From JBHJGP01 sp050331695 (lineage in GTDB: Bacteria; Pseudomonadota; Alphaproteobacteria; Geminicoccales; Geminicoccaceae): a DNA stretch of 64,000 nt. Where the stretch lies: NCBI GenBank assembly GCA_050331695.1, contig JBHJGP010000003.1:298639-362638 (forward strand), written 5' to 3'. Of the stretch, positions 17,573 to 25,750 are shown piece after piece. Position 1 is the first letter of the stretch. Every line of letters begins with the position of its first letter. A model generated the notes under the pieces. The model was not told the DNA's origin. It was given only the letters and a program-made list of their open reading frames with translations, and did not search any database. A program made the position numbers and the translations under genes.

Positions 17573-18934
17573 TCAGCCACCCCTGGTGGGTCGACTTCGG
17601 GCAGCGAGATGGCGTCCGAGCCAACCTGTGTCGTATCTGTTGCGTCGTACATCATTCGTGTCGAGTACATCAGCCAGCAGCGGGATGGTCGTGGGAATCC
17701 CGTCGATGACATACTCCTTGAGGCAACGTTGCATACGCGCCAAAGCGTCGTCGCGACCATCACTGTGAACGATCACTTTCGCAATAAGGCTGTCATAATA
17801 GGGTGGAACCATCGCCCCCGTATACAGCGCTGAATCCACACGTACGCCGAGCCCGCCCGGCGGATGGTAGGCGTCGACCCGCCCGGCTCGCGGCACCAGG
17901 GTTTCCGGATCCTCGGCGGTGATCCGGCATTCGATCGCGTGGCCTTTGATTTGGATCTCGTCCTGGGTAAGCGTCAGCGGTGCGCCGGCGGCGATCTGGA
18001 GCTGGAGTTTCACCAGATCGAGGCCAGTGACTGCCTCGGTCACCGGATGCTCCACCTGCAGGCGGGTATTCATCTCGATGAAGTAAAAGGCGTTGTCCTG
18101 GTAGAGGAACTCCACCGTGCCTGCGCCCCGATAGCCCATCGCAGCGATCGCCGCCGCCACCCGATCGTTGAGCTCGCGCCGGATCGCCGGATCGACCAGA
18201 TTGGCCGGCGCCTCCTCCACCAGCTTCTGGTGGCGACGCTGCAGCGTGCAGTCCCTCTCCCCCAGATGGATGCCGCGGCCTTGGCCGTCGCCGAAAACCT
18301 GAACCTCGATGTGTCGGGGGTGGTCCAGATATTTTTCGATGTAGACCCGGTCATCGCCGAAGCCGGAGCGGGCTTCGCTGCGGGCCAGACGGACCGCGTC
18401 CTGCAGATCGGCAGCGCTCCAGACCACCGTCATGCCGCGGCCGCCGCCGCCGGAAACGGCCTTGATCAGCACCGGAAAGCCGATCTCGCGGGCGCAGCGC
18501 TGGGCTTCGGCCTCGCTCTGAACCGGTCCTTCGCTGCCGGGAACGGTCGGTAGACCCAGGCGCTCCACCTCGAGCTTGGCCTGGATCTTGTCGCCCATGG
18601 CCCGAATGTGCTCGGCGGTCGGGCCGATGAAGGTGATGCCATGCTCTTCGATCATCTCGGCGAAATCGGCGTTTTCCGACAAAAAGCCGTAGCCGGGGTG
18701 GACAGCATCGGCGCCAGTGATCTCGATCGCCGACAGGATCGAGGCCTTGTTGAGATAGCTTTCGTCGACTGCCGGCGGGCCGATGCAGACGCTCTCGTCG
18801 GCCAGCCTGACATGCATTGCCGCGGCGTCGGCGGTCGAGTGAACGGCGACGGTCTGGATCCCCATCTCCCGGCAGGTGCGCAACACCCGTAGCGCGATCT
18901 CGCCGCGGTTGGCGATCAGGACCTTGTTCAGCAT
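17573..18934 (-). CDS. accC: Biotin carboxylase subunit of acetyl-CoA carboxylase
   Basis: ATP-dependent carboxylation of biotin on AccB, the first half-reaction of fatty-acid synthesis. The 453-residue protein shows LNKVLIANRGEIALRVLRTC, HPGYGFLSENADFAE, the glycine-rich ATP lid IKAVSGGGGRGMTVV, RDCTLQRRHQKLVEEAP, and FIEMNTRLQVEHPVTE. I use the ATG at 18934, 4 bp after accB; the frame runs further upstream but without family similarity. The carboxyltransferase genes accA and accD are not in the window. Confidence 0.97.
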   Translation of the reverse strand: MLNKVLIANRGEIALRVLRTCREMGIQTVAVHSTADAAAMHVRLADESVCIGPPAVDESYLNKASILSAIEITGADAVHPGYGFLSENADFAEMIEEHGITFIGPTAEHIRAMGDKIQAKLEVERLGLPTVPGSEGPVQSEAEAQRCAREIGFPVLIKAVSGGGGRGMTVVWSAADLQDAVRLARSEARSGFGDDRVYIEKYLDHPRHIEVQVFGDGQGRGIHLGERDCTLQRRHQKLVEEAPANLVDPAIRRELNDRVAAAIAAMGYRGAGTVEFLYQDNAFYFIEMNTRLQVEHPVTEAVTGLDLVKLQLQIAAGAPLTLTQDEIQIKGHAIECRITAEDPETLVPRAGRVDAYHPPGGLGVRVDSALYTGAMVPPYYDSLIAKVIVHSDGRDDALARMQRCLKEYVIDGIPTTIPLLADVLDTNDVRRNRYDTGWLGRHLAARSRPTRGG

Positions 18935-18938
18935 GGGC

Positions 18939-19379
18939 TCAGGACAGAACCATGAGCGGCTCGCCATACTCAACCGGCGCCGCATTACCGACCAGAACCT
19001 CGACAACGGTGCCGGCGCGGGGCGCACGGATCGGATTGAGCACCTTCATCGCCTCGATGATCAAGAGCGTCTGTCCTTCCTGGACTTGGGAACCGACCGT
19101 GACGAAGGGCTCGGCGCCGGGCTCGCTCGCCAGATAGGCGGTACCCACCATCGGCGCGTTGACCGTACCATCCCGGTTGCTCGCGCTCTCGGTCGGCGTT
19201 GGCGCGAGGTCGACGGCCGCTGCTGTCGGGGCTGGTGCTGGGCCGGTCGTGACGACAGCGCCCTTCGCCACCCGCAGCTTTTGCTCGCCCTGGCCGATCT
19301 CAATTTCGGTGAGGCCGGTTCTTTCGAGCAGCTCGGCGAGTTTCTCAATCAGCTCTTCATCGACCTTTAGGTCGCTCAC
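18939..19379 (-). CDS. accB: Biotin carboxyl carrier protein of acetyl-CoA carboxylase
   Basis: Carries biotin between the carboxylase and carboxyltransferase. The 146-residue protein has an N-terminal helix rich in acidic residues, an Ala/Pro linker (about residues 45-75), and the biotinyl domain with the modified lysine in IIEAMKVLNPI, preceded by VKV-type barrel strands. The GTG start overlaps the aroQ stop by 4 bp, as in other alphaproteobacterial aroQ-accB-accC operons. Confidence 0.97.
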   Translation of the reverse strand: MSDLKVDEELIEKLAELLERTGLTEIEIGQGEQKLRVAKGAVVTTGPAPAPTAAAVDLAPTPTESASNRDGTVNAPMVGTAYLASEPGAEPFVTVGSQVQEGQTLLIIEAMKVLNPIRAPRAGTVVEVLVGNAAPVEYGEPLMVLS

Positions 19380-19813
19380 GATGTCAGATCCTTCGCTAGT
19401 GCGCGCAGTGCCAACGCGTATCCTTCAGTGCCGAGACCGCAGATCACGCCGGTGGCGACGGCCGAGATCAGCGAGTGGTGACGGAAGACCTCGCGCCGGT
19501 AGATGTTGGTGATGTGGACTTCGACGATCGGCCCCTCGAAAGTTCGAAGGGCATCCGCCAGCGCGACCGAGGTGTGGCTGAGGCCCCCGGCATTGATGAT
19601 CAGCGCCGCCGCCTCGGCTCGTTCGGCATGAACCCGGTCGATGAGGACACCTTCGTGATTGCTCTGCTCGAAGCCGACCTCCAGGCCGAGCTCTGCGGCC
19701 AGGGCCCGGCAGGCCGCCTCGACATCCGCCAGGGTGGTCTCGCCGTATATTGCGGTCTCGCGCTTGCCCAACAGATTGAGGTTTGGGCCGTTAATGATGA
19801 CAACGCGGCTCAT
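19376..19813 (-). CDS. aroQ: Type II 3-dehydroquinate dehydratase
   Basis: Third step of the shikimate pathway. The 145-residue enzyme has the N-terminal IINGPNLNLLGKRE, the tyrosine-bearing flexible loop (AIYGETTL), FEQSNHEGVLID, the INAGGLSHTSVALADAL region with the substrate-binding Asn, and VEVHITNIYRRE. It begins 9 bp after the AcuI-like gene and overlaps accB by 4 bp. Confidence 0.97.
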   Translation of the reverse strand: MSRVVIINGPNLNLLGKRETAIYGETTLADVEAACRALAAELGLEVGFEQSNHEGVLIDRVHAERAEAAALIINAGGLSHTSVALADALRTFEGPIVEVHITNIYRREVFRHHSLISAVATGVICGLGTEGYALALRALAKDLTS

Positions 19814-19822
19814 CGGTGGTGA

Positions 19823-20818
19823 TCAGGCGGTCAGATCGACAACCGTTCGGCCGCGGACCTGACCGGCCATCACCTGGTCTGCGACCGCTGGCACGTCGTC
19901 CAGCGTGACCGTCTTGGTCATCGCCTCGAGGCGATCCGCCGGCAACAGCTCGGCCAGCTTGGTCCAGGCTTCACGCCTTTGTTCGTTCGGCAGATAAACC
20001 GATTCGATACCGATGAGCTTCACGCCGCGGAGGATGAAGGGAAAGACGCTTGTCGGCAAATCGGCGCCGCCGGCGAGGCCGCAGGCCGCGACCGTGCCGC
20101 CATAGGCCATGGCCTTGAGAAGATTGGCCAACGTCGCGCCGCCGACGGTATCGATCGCTGCCGGCCAGCGGGCGCTGTCCAAGGGGGCTTTGGAGCCTTC
20201 CGTAAAGGTGGTCCTGGGCAGAATATCGGCGGCACCGAGCTCCTTGAAGTAATCGGCCATTTCCGGCCGGCCCGACACGGCGAACGGCTTGCAGCCCAAG
20301 CGGGACAACAAGATCAATGCGACACCGCCCAAACCGCCGCCGGCGCCGGTGACGATAACCTCGTCACCGGCGCTCAGCCCCTGAGCCTGAAGTGCCAGGA
20401 CGGAGAGCATGGCGGTAAAGCCGGCGGTGCCGATGGCCATGGCCTGTTTCAGATCCAGGCCGTCGGGCAGCTTGAGTAGCCAATCGCCTTTCAGTCTTAC
20501 CCGTTGAGCGAATCCGCCCGAGTGCTTTTCGCCGACGCCCCAACCGGTGAGAACGACCTGATCACCGCCGCGAAGACCGTCGTGGCTGGTCTCGATCACG
20601 GTCCCGCTGAGATCCACACCTGGCACGCAAGGGAAGGTCCGAATGATTTTGCCCTTACCGGTGACGGCGAGCGCATCCTTGTAGTTGATCGTCGAATAGG
20701 CAACCTCGACGAGAGTGTCGCCCTCAGGCAACGCGTCATTGGTGAGCTCGCGAAAGCTGGCGGTTGTGGATTTGTCCTCGCCACGGTCGACCACGAGCGC
20801 CCTGAACCGATCGGACAA
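19823..20818 (-). CDS. acuI: Acrylyl-CoA reductase-like NADPH oxidoreductase (AcuI/YhdH family, MDR)
   Basis: Medium-chain reductase of the AcuI/YhdH group, which reduces acrylyl-CoA to propionyl-CoA in AcuI members. The 331-residue protein has YSTINYKDALAVTGKGKI, FPCVPGVDLSGTV, GFAQRVRLKGDWLLKLP, the Rossmann stretch VTGAGGGLGGVALILL and FILRGVKLIGIESVYLP. It lacks zinc-binding cysteines, as expected. I choose the TTG at 20818 because GGAGG lies 8 bp before it; a TTG at 20833 is less well placed. The precise substrate cannot be read from sequence; an aroQ-adjacent position is common for reductases of this type. Confidence 0.85.
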   Translation of the reverse strand: MSDRFRALVVDRGEDKSTTASFRELTNDALPEGDTLVEVAYSTINYKDALAVTGKGKIIRTFPCVPGVDLSGTVIETSHDGLRGGDQVVLTGWGVGEKHSGGFAQRVRLKGDWLLKLPDGLDLKQAMAIGTAGFTAMLSVLALQAQGLSAGDEVIVTGAGGGLGGVALILLSRLGCKPFAVSGRPEMADYFKELGAADILPRTTFTEGSKAPLDSARWPAAIDTVGGATLANLLKAMAYGGTVAACGLAGGADLPTSVFPFILRGVKLIGIESVYLPNEQRREAWTKLAELLPADRLEAMTKTVTLDDVPAVADQVMAGQVRGRTVVDLTA

Positions 20819-20900
20819 CCGTCCGTCCTCCAAATATGGCGTACTGGTTTGTTGGTCGGGGCGACTTGTAGCCTTTGGCTCTCATCGCTGGCAAACGGAT

Positions 20901-20928
20901 TTGCCGTCAGGACCCGCTCGTCTATAGG
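20901..20928 (+). promoter_or_regulatory. Possible sigma-70 promoter for the TRAP permease genes
   Basis: TTGCCG (20901-20906) and TATAGG (20923-20928) are separated by 16 bp in the 192-bp divergent gap, about 80 bp upstream of dctQ. The match is moderate and such pairs occur by chance in a gap of this length. Confidence 0.3.
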
Positions 20929-21010
20929 TCGGAGCGGACGTCAGGTGTCGCGAGCATCGCCTTTGTCGACGGCAGCTCGACTGGCTCATCAGAGCAAGGG
21001 GAGGCCAAGA

Positions 21011-21568
21011 ATGAGCCAGCTAAAGCGGTTTGTGAGGATGGTCGAGGCCCTCAACGAGGCGGTCGGGCGGATCATTGCCTGGCTGACGCTGGCAATGATC
21101 ATGGTGACCTTCTTCGTCGTCGTCATGCGCTACGGTTTCTCCTGGGGGCGGGTTTGGATCCAGGAAACCTACGTCTGGATGCACGGCATCGTGTTCATGG
21201 TCGGGGCCGGCTACACGCTTCTCCACGACGGTCATGTGCGCGTCGACGTCTTCTACCGGCCGGCCGGGATCAGACACAAAGCCTGGGTCGATCTGTTGGG
21301 CTCGCTCATCCTGCTGATGCCCATGGTCATTCTGATCTTCATCGTCTCCTTCGACTATGTGCTGGTGTCCTGGGCCCGGCTCGAGGCGTCGCGTGAGGCT
21401 GGCGGCCTGCCGGGCCTGTTTCTGCTCAAGACCGTCATCTGGATCTTCTGTCTGTTGGTGGGGCTGCAGGGTTTGGCGATGGCCGGCCGAAGTTTTCTTG
21501 TTCTCCGCGGCGATCCGACCTTCGTCGCCGAGGCCGAGAAACCCGAGCAAAAGGAACTCATCTCTTGA
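21011..21568 (+). CDS. dctQ: TRAP transporter small permease subunit (DctQ)
   Basis: Small membrane subunit of a tripartite ATP-independent periplasmic transporter. The 185-residue protein has four membrane segments (about residues 18-40, 52-70, 92-115, 135-157) and typical DctQ sequence such as RYGFSWGRVWIQETYVWMH and the GAGYTLLHDGHVRVDVFY loop. The ATG at 21011 is preceded by GGGGAGG; the longer open frame upstream is not coding-like. The stop overlaps the dctM TTG start by 4 bp. The matching binding protein is probably the convergent gene at 23.6-24.7 kb. Confidence 0.93.
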   Translation: MSQLKRFVRMVEALNEAVGRIIAWLTLAMIMVTFFVVVMRYGFSWGRVWIQETYVWMHGIVFMVGAGYTLLHDGHVRVDVFYRPAGIRHKAWVDLLGSLILLMPMVILIFIVSFDYVLVSWARLEASREAGGLPGLFLLKTVIWIFCLLVGLQGLAMAGRSFLVLRGDPTFVAEAEKPEQKELIS

Positions 21569-22950
21569 GCGCCGAGAGCGTGGGCGAGGTTCTGAGCCTC
21601 GCCATGTTCGCGGTCACCTGCGGTGTCCTGCTGCTGGGCTTTCCGGTGGCCTTCGCGCTCGGCGGAACCGCACTGATCTTTGCCTTCGTCGGCTCTCAAT
21701 TCGGCCTTTTCGACCTCCGGCTCCTGGGTGGCCTGGCATCCCGCTATTTCGGTGTCATGGTCAACGAGGTGCTCGTGGCCGTGCCCCTGTTCGTCTACAT
21801 GGGCGTCATGCTCGAGCGCTCGGGCATCGCCGAGCAACTGCTTGAGACAATGGGTCTCCTGCTCCGCCGCATAAGAGGTGGGCTCGCCATTTCGGTGACC
21901 TTGGTCGGCATGTTGCTTGCGGCATCCACCGGCATCGTCGGCGCCACCGTCGTTACGATGGGTTTGTTGAGCTTGCCGACCATGCTTCGCGCCGGCTACG
22001 ACCCGAAGCTCGCCTGTGGCACCATCTGCGCTGCGGGCACCCTTGGCCAGATCATTCCGCCATCGATCGCGCTTGTGATCCTCGGCGACATTCTCCAGGG
22101 CGCCAACACCGAAGCCCAGCTCGCCCTCGGCAACTTCGCGCCCGAGCCGGTCTCGGTGGTGGATCTGTTCGCCGGATCCCTGTTGCCGGGCCTTGTCCTG
22201 GTCGGGCTCTACATTGGCTGGCAGGTGATCGTCGCCATCACCAGCCCCGAAAAGGCGCCGCCGCTGGAGGATACCAGCGACGACAGTGTGATCTTTCGCG
22301 TGGTCACCGCCCTGCTGCCGCCGGCACTCCTGATCCTGGCGGTGTTGGGATCGATCCTGCTCGGTATCGCCACGCCAACGGAATCGGCCGCCGTCGGCGC
22401 CGTCGGCGCGATGATCCTGGCGACACTGAGGCGAAAACTCGATCTCGAAACCCTGCAACATGTGATGCGGACGACGACCAAAATCAGTTGCATGGTATTT
22501 GTCATTCTGTTGGGGGCGTCGGTCTTCTCACTGGTGTTCCGGGGGTTTGGGGGCGAGAAGATTGTCCATGACGTGCTGAGCGCCATGCCCGGTGGTGCCT
22601 TCGGCGCCATGCTCGCTGTCATGGCGCTCATGTTCTTTTTGGGTTTCTTTCTCGACTTCATCGAGATCGTGTTCGTCGTGGTCCCGATCGTGGGTCCTGT
22701 CCTCTTACAGATGGAGCTGGATCCAATCTGGTTGGGGGTGATGATCGCGGTCAACCTCCAGACCAGTTTTTTAACGCCACCCTTCGGCTTTGCGCTGTTC
22801 TATCTGCGGGGTGTGGCGCCGCCTTCGGTGAAGACGACCGACATCTATCTGGGCGTGGCGCCGTTCGTGGTGATCCAGCTCGTGGGGCTTGCCGTCCTGG
22901 CAACGTTCCCGGTTCTGGCCACGTGGGTGCCATCGGTGATTTTTGGCTGA
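21565..22950 (+). CDS. dctM: TRAP transporter large permease subunit (DctM)
   Basis: Ion-coupled translocation subunit. The 461-residue protein is almost entirely membrane segments (about 12), with the family motifs VPLFVYMGVMLERSG, AASTGIVGATVVTMG, GTLGQIIPPSIALVILGD, FLGFFLDFIEIVFVVVPI and QTSFLTPPFGFALFYLRG. The TTG start overlaps dctQ by 4 bp. A loop near residues 225-240 with acidic residues separates the two halves. The substrate cannot be read from the permease; the pattern resembles the TakPQM/FcbT group. Confidence 0.94.
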   Translation: MSAESVGEVLSLAMFAVTCGVLLLGFPVAFALGGTALIFAFVGSQFGLFDLRLLGGLASRYFGVMVNEVLVAVPLFVYMGVMLERSGIAEQLLETMGLLLRRIRGGLAISVTLVGMLLAASTGIVGATVVTMGLLSLPTMLRAGYDPKLACGTICAAGTLGQIIPPSIALVILGDILQGANTEAQLALGNFAPEPVSVVDLFAGSLLPGLVLVGLYIGWQVIVAITSPEKAPPLEDTSDDSVIFRVVTALLPPALLILAVLGSILLGIATPTESAAVGAVGAMILATLRRKLDLETLQHVMRTTTKISCMVFVILLGASVFSLVFRGFGGEKIVHDVLSAMPGGAFGAMLAVMALMFFLGFFLDFIEIVFVVVPIVGPVLLQMELDPIWLGVMIAVNLQTSFLTPPFGFALFYLRGVAPPSVKTTDIYLGVAPFVVIQLVGLAVLATFPVLATWVPSVIFG

Positions 22951-22997
22951 ACTTTGCGGTCCGGCAAACTTGGCCGCTGGTTGAGCTGCCACCCGGA

Positions 22998-23414
22998 TCA
23001 GGAGAGCGTCTTCACCAGATAATAAAACGAAATGTCGCCGTCGTAGTTGGGGAGCTCGCCGAAAACAGTATAGCCGCGTTTCTCATACAAGCGTTTGGCG
23101 TGTTCGCTCCGGGTTTCCAGGTGGATGCGCGTGCAGCCCTGCGCTCTCGCCAACGCTTCAGCCTCCGCCAGCAGCTCGCTGCCCACACCCTGGCCGCGAA
23201 GGCTGTCGGCGACCCAAAGTTCTGAGATGTGGGCCGATCTGAAGGCGATTTCGCCTTTGCAGCCCGCCTCAAGCGCACCACCGTCTTCAGCCTTCCTAGC
23301 GAGCAGGAAGGTCTTCATCTCGCCGTCTGAAAGAGCCTGACCGGCTTTGACGAGCTGGGTGTGGAGCTCACACGTCAGGTCGCTCGGGGCGGGCAGATAA
23401 CGTTCGATAGGCAT
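22998..23414 (-). CDS. GNAT family N-acetyltransferase
   Basis: A 138-residue acetyltransferase of unknown substrate. The acetyl-CoA site is in ISELWVADSLRGQGVGSELL (motif A, RGQGVG, about residues 78-83), with a downstream IHLETRSEHAKRLYEKRGY and the YDGDISFYYLVK C-terminus seen in many small GNATs. The start is the ATG at 23414. It lies alone on the minus strand between convergent dctM and the TRAP binding-protein gene, and it may be co-transcribed with the latter, which is upstream on the same strand. Confidence 0.85.
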   Translation of the reverse strand: MPIERYLPAPSDLTCELHTQLVKAGQALSDGEMKTFLLARKAEDGGALEAGCKGEIAFRSAHISELWVADSLRGQGVGSELLAEAEALARAQGCTRIHLETRSEHAKRLYEKRGYTVFGELPNYDGDISFYYLVKTLS

Positions 23415-23510
23415 CGGGCTTCGCGTTTCTCTCCCGCTGGGACGGCGGCTTATCGGGCGGTAGGTCGAGCGTATCGCTGCGCATTCAGCCCGCAATGGCC
23501 CCATTCATGC

Positions 23511-23537
23511 GGAGAGGGGTGCCGCGCACCCCTCTCC
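23511..23537 (-). terminator. Strong 12-bp hairpin after the TRAP binding-protein gene
   Basis: A perfect inverted repeat of 12 bp (23511-23522 with 23526-23537) with a 3-nt loop lies 23 bp past the dctP stop. It is very G+C-rich. No T-run follows on either strand, so it is not a classical intrinsic terminator; it could be an mRNA 3'-end stabiliser or a repetitive palindromic element. Confidence 0.5.
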
Positions 23538-23560
23538 AAACCCTGTCATTGCTGCAATAA

Positions 23561-24688
23561 TCAGCCGCCGCTGGGCTCGGCATAGGCAAAGTCGAGGCTG
23601 CGTGCCCGGCTGAACGCGGTCTCCGACACATTGGCCCAGGCCATCGCCGTCTTACGGAAGCTGAGGATGCTGTCCATGACCTCGCGGGAGAGCGGATCGG
23701 CGGACGCCAGATCGTTCATCACTTCGCCGGCGAGTTGGCCGAGACCGGACAAAATCTCGTCGTTGAACGCGCGCAACTCGACGCCGTGCTCGTTCACGAG
23801 CTTGTTCAACGCGTCATTGTTGCGGGCCACGAATTCGCTGAGGACGATCTGATTGACCGACGTGTTGCAGGCTTCGACGATGGCCTGAAGGTCGGCAGGC
23901 AGCGCGTTCCAGGCGTCGAGATTGATGAAGTTCTCGAGCACCGTCGCCGGCTCATGCCACCCGGGGTAGTAGTAGTATTGCGCGGTCTGGTAGAGGCCGA
24001 AGGCCAGATCATTGTAGGGACCGACCCACTCGGTGGCGTCGATCGCACCCGATTGAAGGGCGGGGGGGATCTCACCGCCCGGCAGATTGACAACGTTGCC
24101 GCCGGCAGCCTTGACCACTTCACCGCCAAGGCCGGGAATGCGCATCTTCAGACCTTCATAGTCCGAGAGCGCATTCATCTCCTTGTTGAACCAGCCGCCC
24201 ATCTGCGTGCCGGTGTTGCCGGACGGGAAGAATTTCGCCCCCATCTCCGCATAGGCCTTGTCGGCGAGTTCCTGACCGCCGCCATATTGGAACCAGGCGT
24301 TTTGCTCCTGGGCATTCATGCCGAAGGGCATCGACGCGATGAACTGGGTCGCCGCGACCTTACCCTTCCAGTAGTAAGGCGCGCCGTGGCCCATTTCGAC
24401 CGTACCGCTGGCAACCGCGTCCATGCTTTCGAACGGGGGAACGATCTCACCGCCGCCATAGACCTGGATTTCGAGACGGCCCTCGGAGGCAGCGTTGATC
24501 TTTTGCGCGAGGAGTTCCGCGCCGGTGCCCAGGCCCGGAAAATTCTTCGGCCAGGTGGTCACCATCCGCCATTGCTGGCGGCCTTGTGAAATGGCTGGCT
24601 TGGGAAAGCTGGAGGCAGCCACGGCCGCGGTGCCGGCGGCGCCAGCAACGACGACGTCGCGCCGGCGCATCGAACGAGTTTCGGACAT
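23561..24688 (-). CDS. dctP: TRAP transporter periplasmic substrate-binding protein (DctP; TakP/FcbT1-like)
   Basis: Periplasmic binding protein of a TRAP transporter. The 375-residue precursor has a Tat-type leader (MRRRDVVVAGAAGTAAVAASS, residues 6-26, twin arginine). Diagnostic stretches are WPKNFPGLGTGAELLAQKI, GHGAPYYWKGK, LKMRIPGLGGEVVKAAGG, and ALQSGAIDATEWVGPYNDL followed by a tyrosine-rich PGWHEPA. These resemble the alpha-keto-acid/chloroaromatic binding proteins (TakP, FcbT1), so a 2-oxo or other organic acid is a reasonable guess. It is encoded opposite dctQM with a GNAT gene between, an unusual split. Confidence 0.92.
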   Translation of the reverse strand: MSETRSMRRRDVVVAGAAGTAAVAASSFPKPAISQGRQQWRMVTTWPKNFPGLGTGAELLAQKINAASEGRLEIQVYGGGEIVPPFESMDAVASGTVEMGHGAPYYWKGKVAATQFIASMPFGMNAQEQNAWFQYGGGQELADKAYAEMGAKFFPSGNTGTQMGGWFNKEMNALSDYEGLKMRIPGLGGEVVKAAGGNVVNLPGGEIPPALQSGAIDATEWVGPYNDLAFGLYQTAQYYYYPGWHEPATVLENFINLDAWNALPADLQAIVEACNTSVNQIVLSEFVARNNDALNKLVNEHGVELRAFNDEILSGLGQLAGEVMNDLASADPLSREVMDSILSFRKTAMAWANVSETAFSRARSLDFAYAEPSGG

Positions 24689-24787
24689 TCCTTTCTCCCT
24701 GGGAAATGTGTTTGTTGTCGATTGGTATCTAGAACGGCTGGCGGCTTTTTGTCGGGCTGTTTTGATAGCGGCCGATATCGGGCGACA

Positions 24788-25570
24788 CTAGTCGGTATCG
24801 TCGCCGGCACTTTGCTCCATCCGGTGCCAGCGGCCCTTGAACAGGGCTTCGAGAGGTTGGAAGCGCGCCTTATAGGTCATCTTGCGGCAGGCTTTGATCC
24901 AATAGCCCAGATAGACATAAGGCTTGTCGATCTGCACCGCGTGCATGACGTGCCAGAGAACAGTGTAGGTGCCGAGACTCCGGTGGTCGGCCTCAGGCTC
25001 ATAGAATTTGTAGACCCCGGAAAGCCCGCTCATCACCTCGTCGGTCAAACTGACCGCGATCAGTGTGCCGTTCGGATCCCGGAACTCGACGAGACGGGTC
25101 TTGACTGGCGTCGTCTCAACCAGGTCGCGATAATCCTCGCGGGTCATGTCGGCCATACCGCCATCCGCGTGGCGGCTGCCGAGATAGCGCCGGAACAGCT
25201 CGAAACCTTCCTCGGTGGCGACCGGCGGGTTGATGCTGATGGTGAGATCGGCGTTGCGATTGCGTATTTTTCGAAAAGTGCGCGACCAGCGGAAATCCTG
25301 CGCCGGGATCCTGACCGGCACACAGGCCGTGCAACTCGGGCAGGCGGGCCGGTAGGCAAACCCCTGGCTCCGCCGAAAGCCGGCATGGACCAGGTCATCG
25401 TGGCGGTAGGGCGGATCGGACGCCTCGAGCCGTGTCACCAGCCGCCGTTCCTCGCGCCCTTCGAGATAGGGACAAGGCGCCAGTTCCGTCGTGGCGTACA
25501 TGTGCAGGCGAGCACCGCCGCCCGGAGCCCGATGGCCATCGTCCATGGTGCGGAGGCGAGAATCGGTCAT
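24788..25570 (-). CDS. bpt: Aspartate/glutamate leucyltransferase (arginyltransferase family)
   Basis: Adds Leu to proteins with N-terminal Asp or Glu, producing N-degrons for ClpS/ClpAP. The 260-residue protein has the family's N-terminal Cys motif (CPYLEGREERRL), the second Cys pair in RPACPSCTACVPVRI, RSRTFRK-type RKIRNRN, and the C-terminal YTVLWHVMHAVQIDKPYVYLGYWI (in parts) plus KMTYKARFQPLE. The length fits Bpt. Together with aat, both bacterial N-end-rule transferases are in this window. Confidence 0.95.
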   Translation of the reverse strand: MTDSRLRTMDDGHRAPGGGARLHMYATTELAPCPYLEGREERRLVTRLEASDPPYRHDDLVHAGFRRSQGFAYRPACPSCTACVPVRIPAQDFRWSRTFRKIRNRNADLTISINPPVATEEGFELFRRYLGSRHADGGMADMTREDYRDLVETTPVKTRLVEFRDPNGTLIAVSLTDEVMSGLSGVYKFYEPEADHRSLGTYTVLWHVMHAVQIDKPYVYLGYWIKACRKMTYKARFQPLEALFKGRWHRMEQSAGDDTD

Positions 25571-25750
25571 GCTCGGCTCATCGCGGTGTCAATCCATCCA
25601 AAGCCAGTATCGAGCCACAAAGAGCGGGACGATACCGCGCGTGGGACCCTGGAACAATCGTCCGAGATAGGCGATCAGTTTATCCAGTTTCACTTGATAT
25701 TGCTATTTAAGAGACTAAACACAATAACAATCTCGTTTAAGTAGAAGATC

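Noticed and set aside
21355..22461. 368-codon minus-strand open frame opposite dctQM
   Set aside because: His/Gln/Asp-rich composition, the usual antisense pattern of hydrophobic membrane genes.
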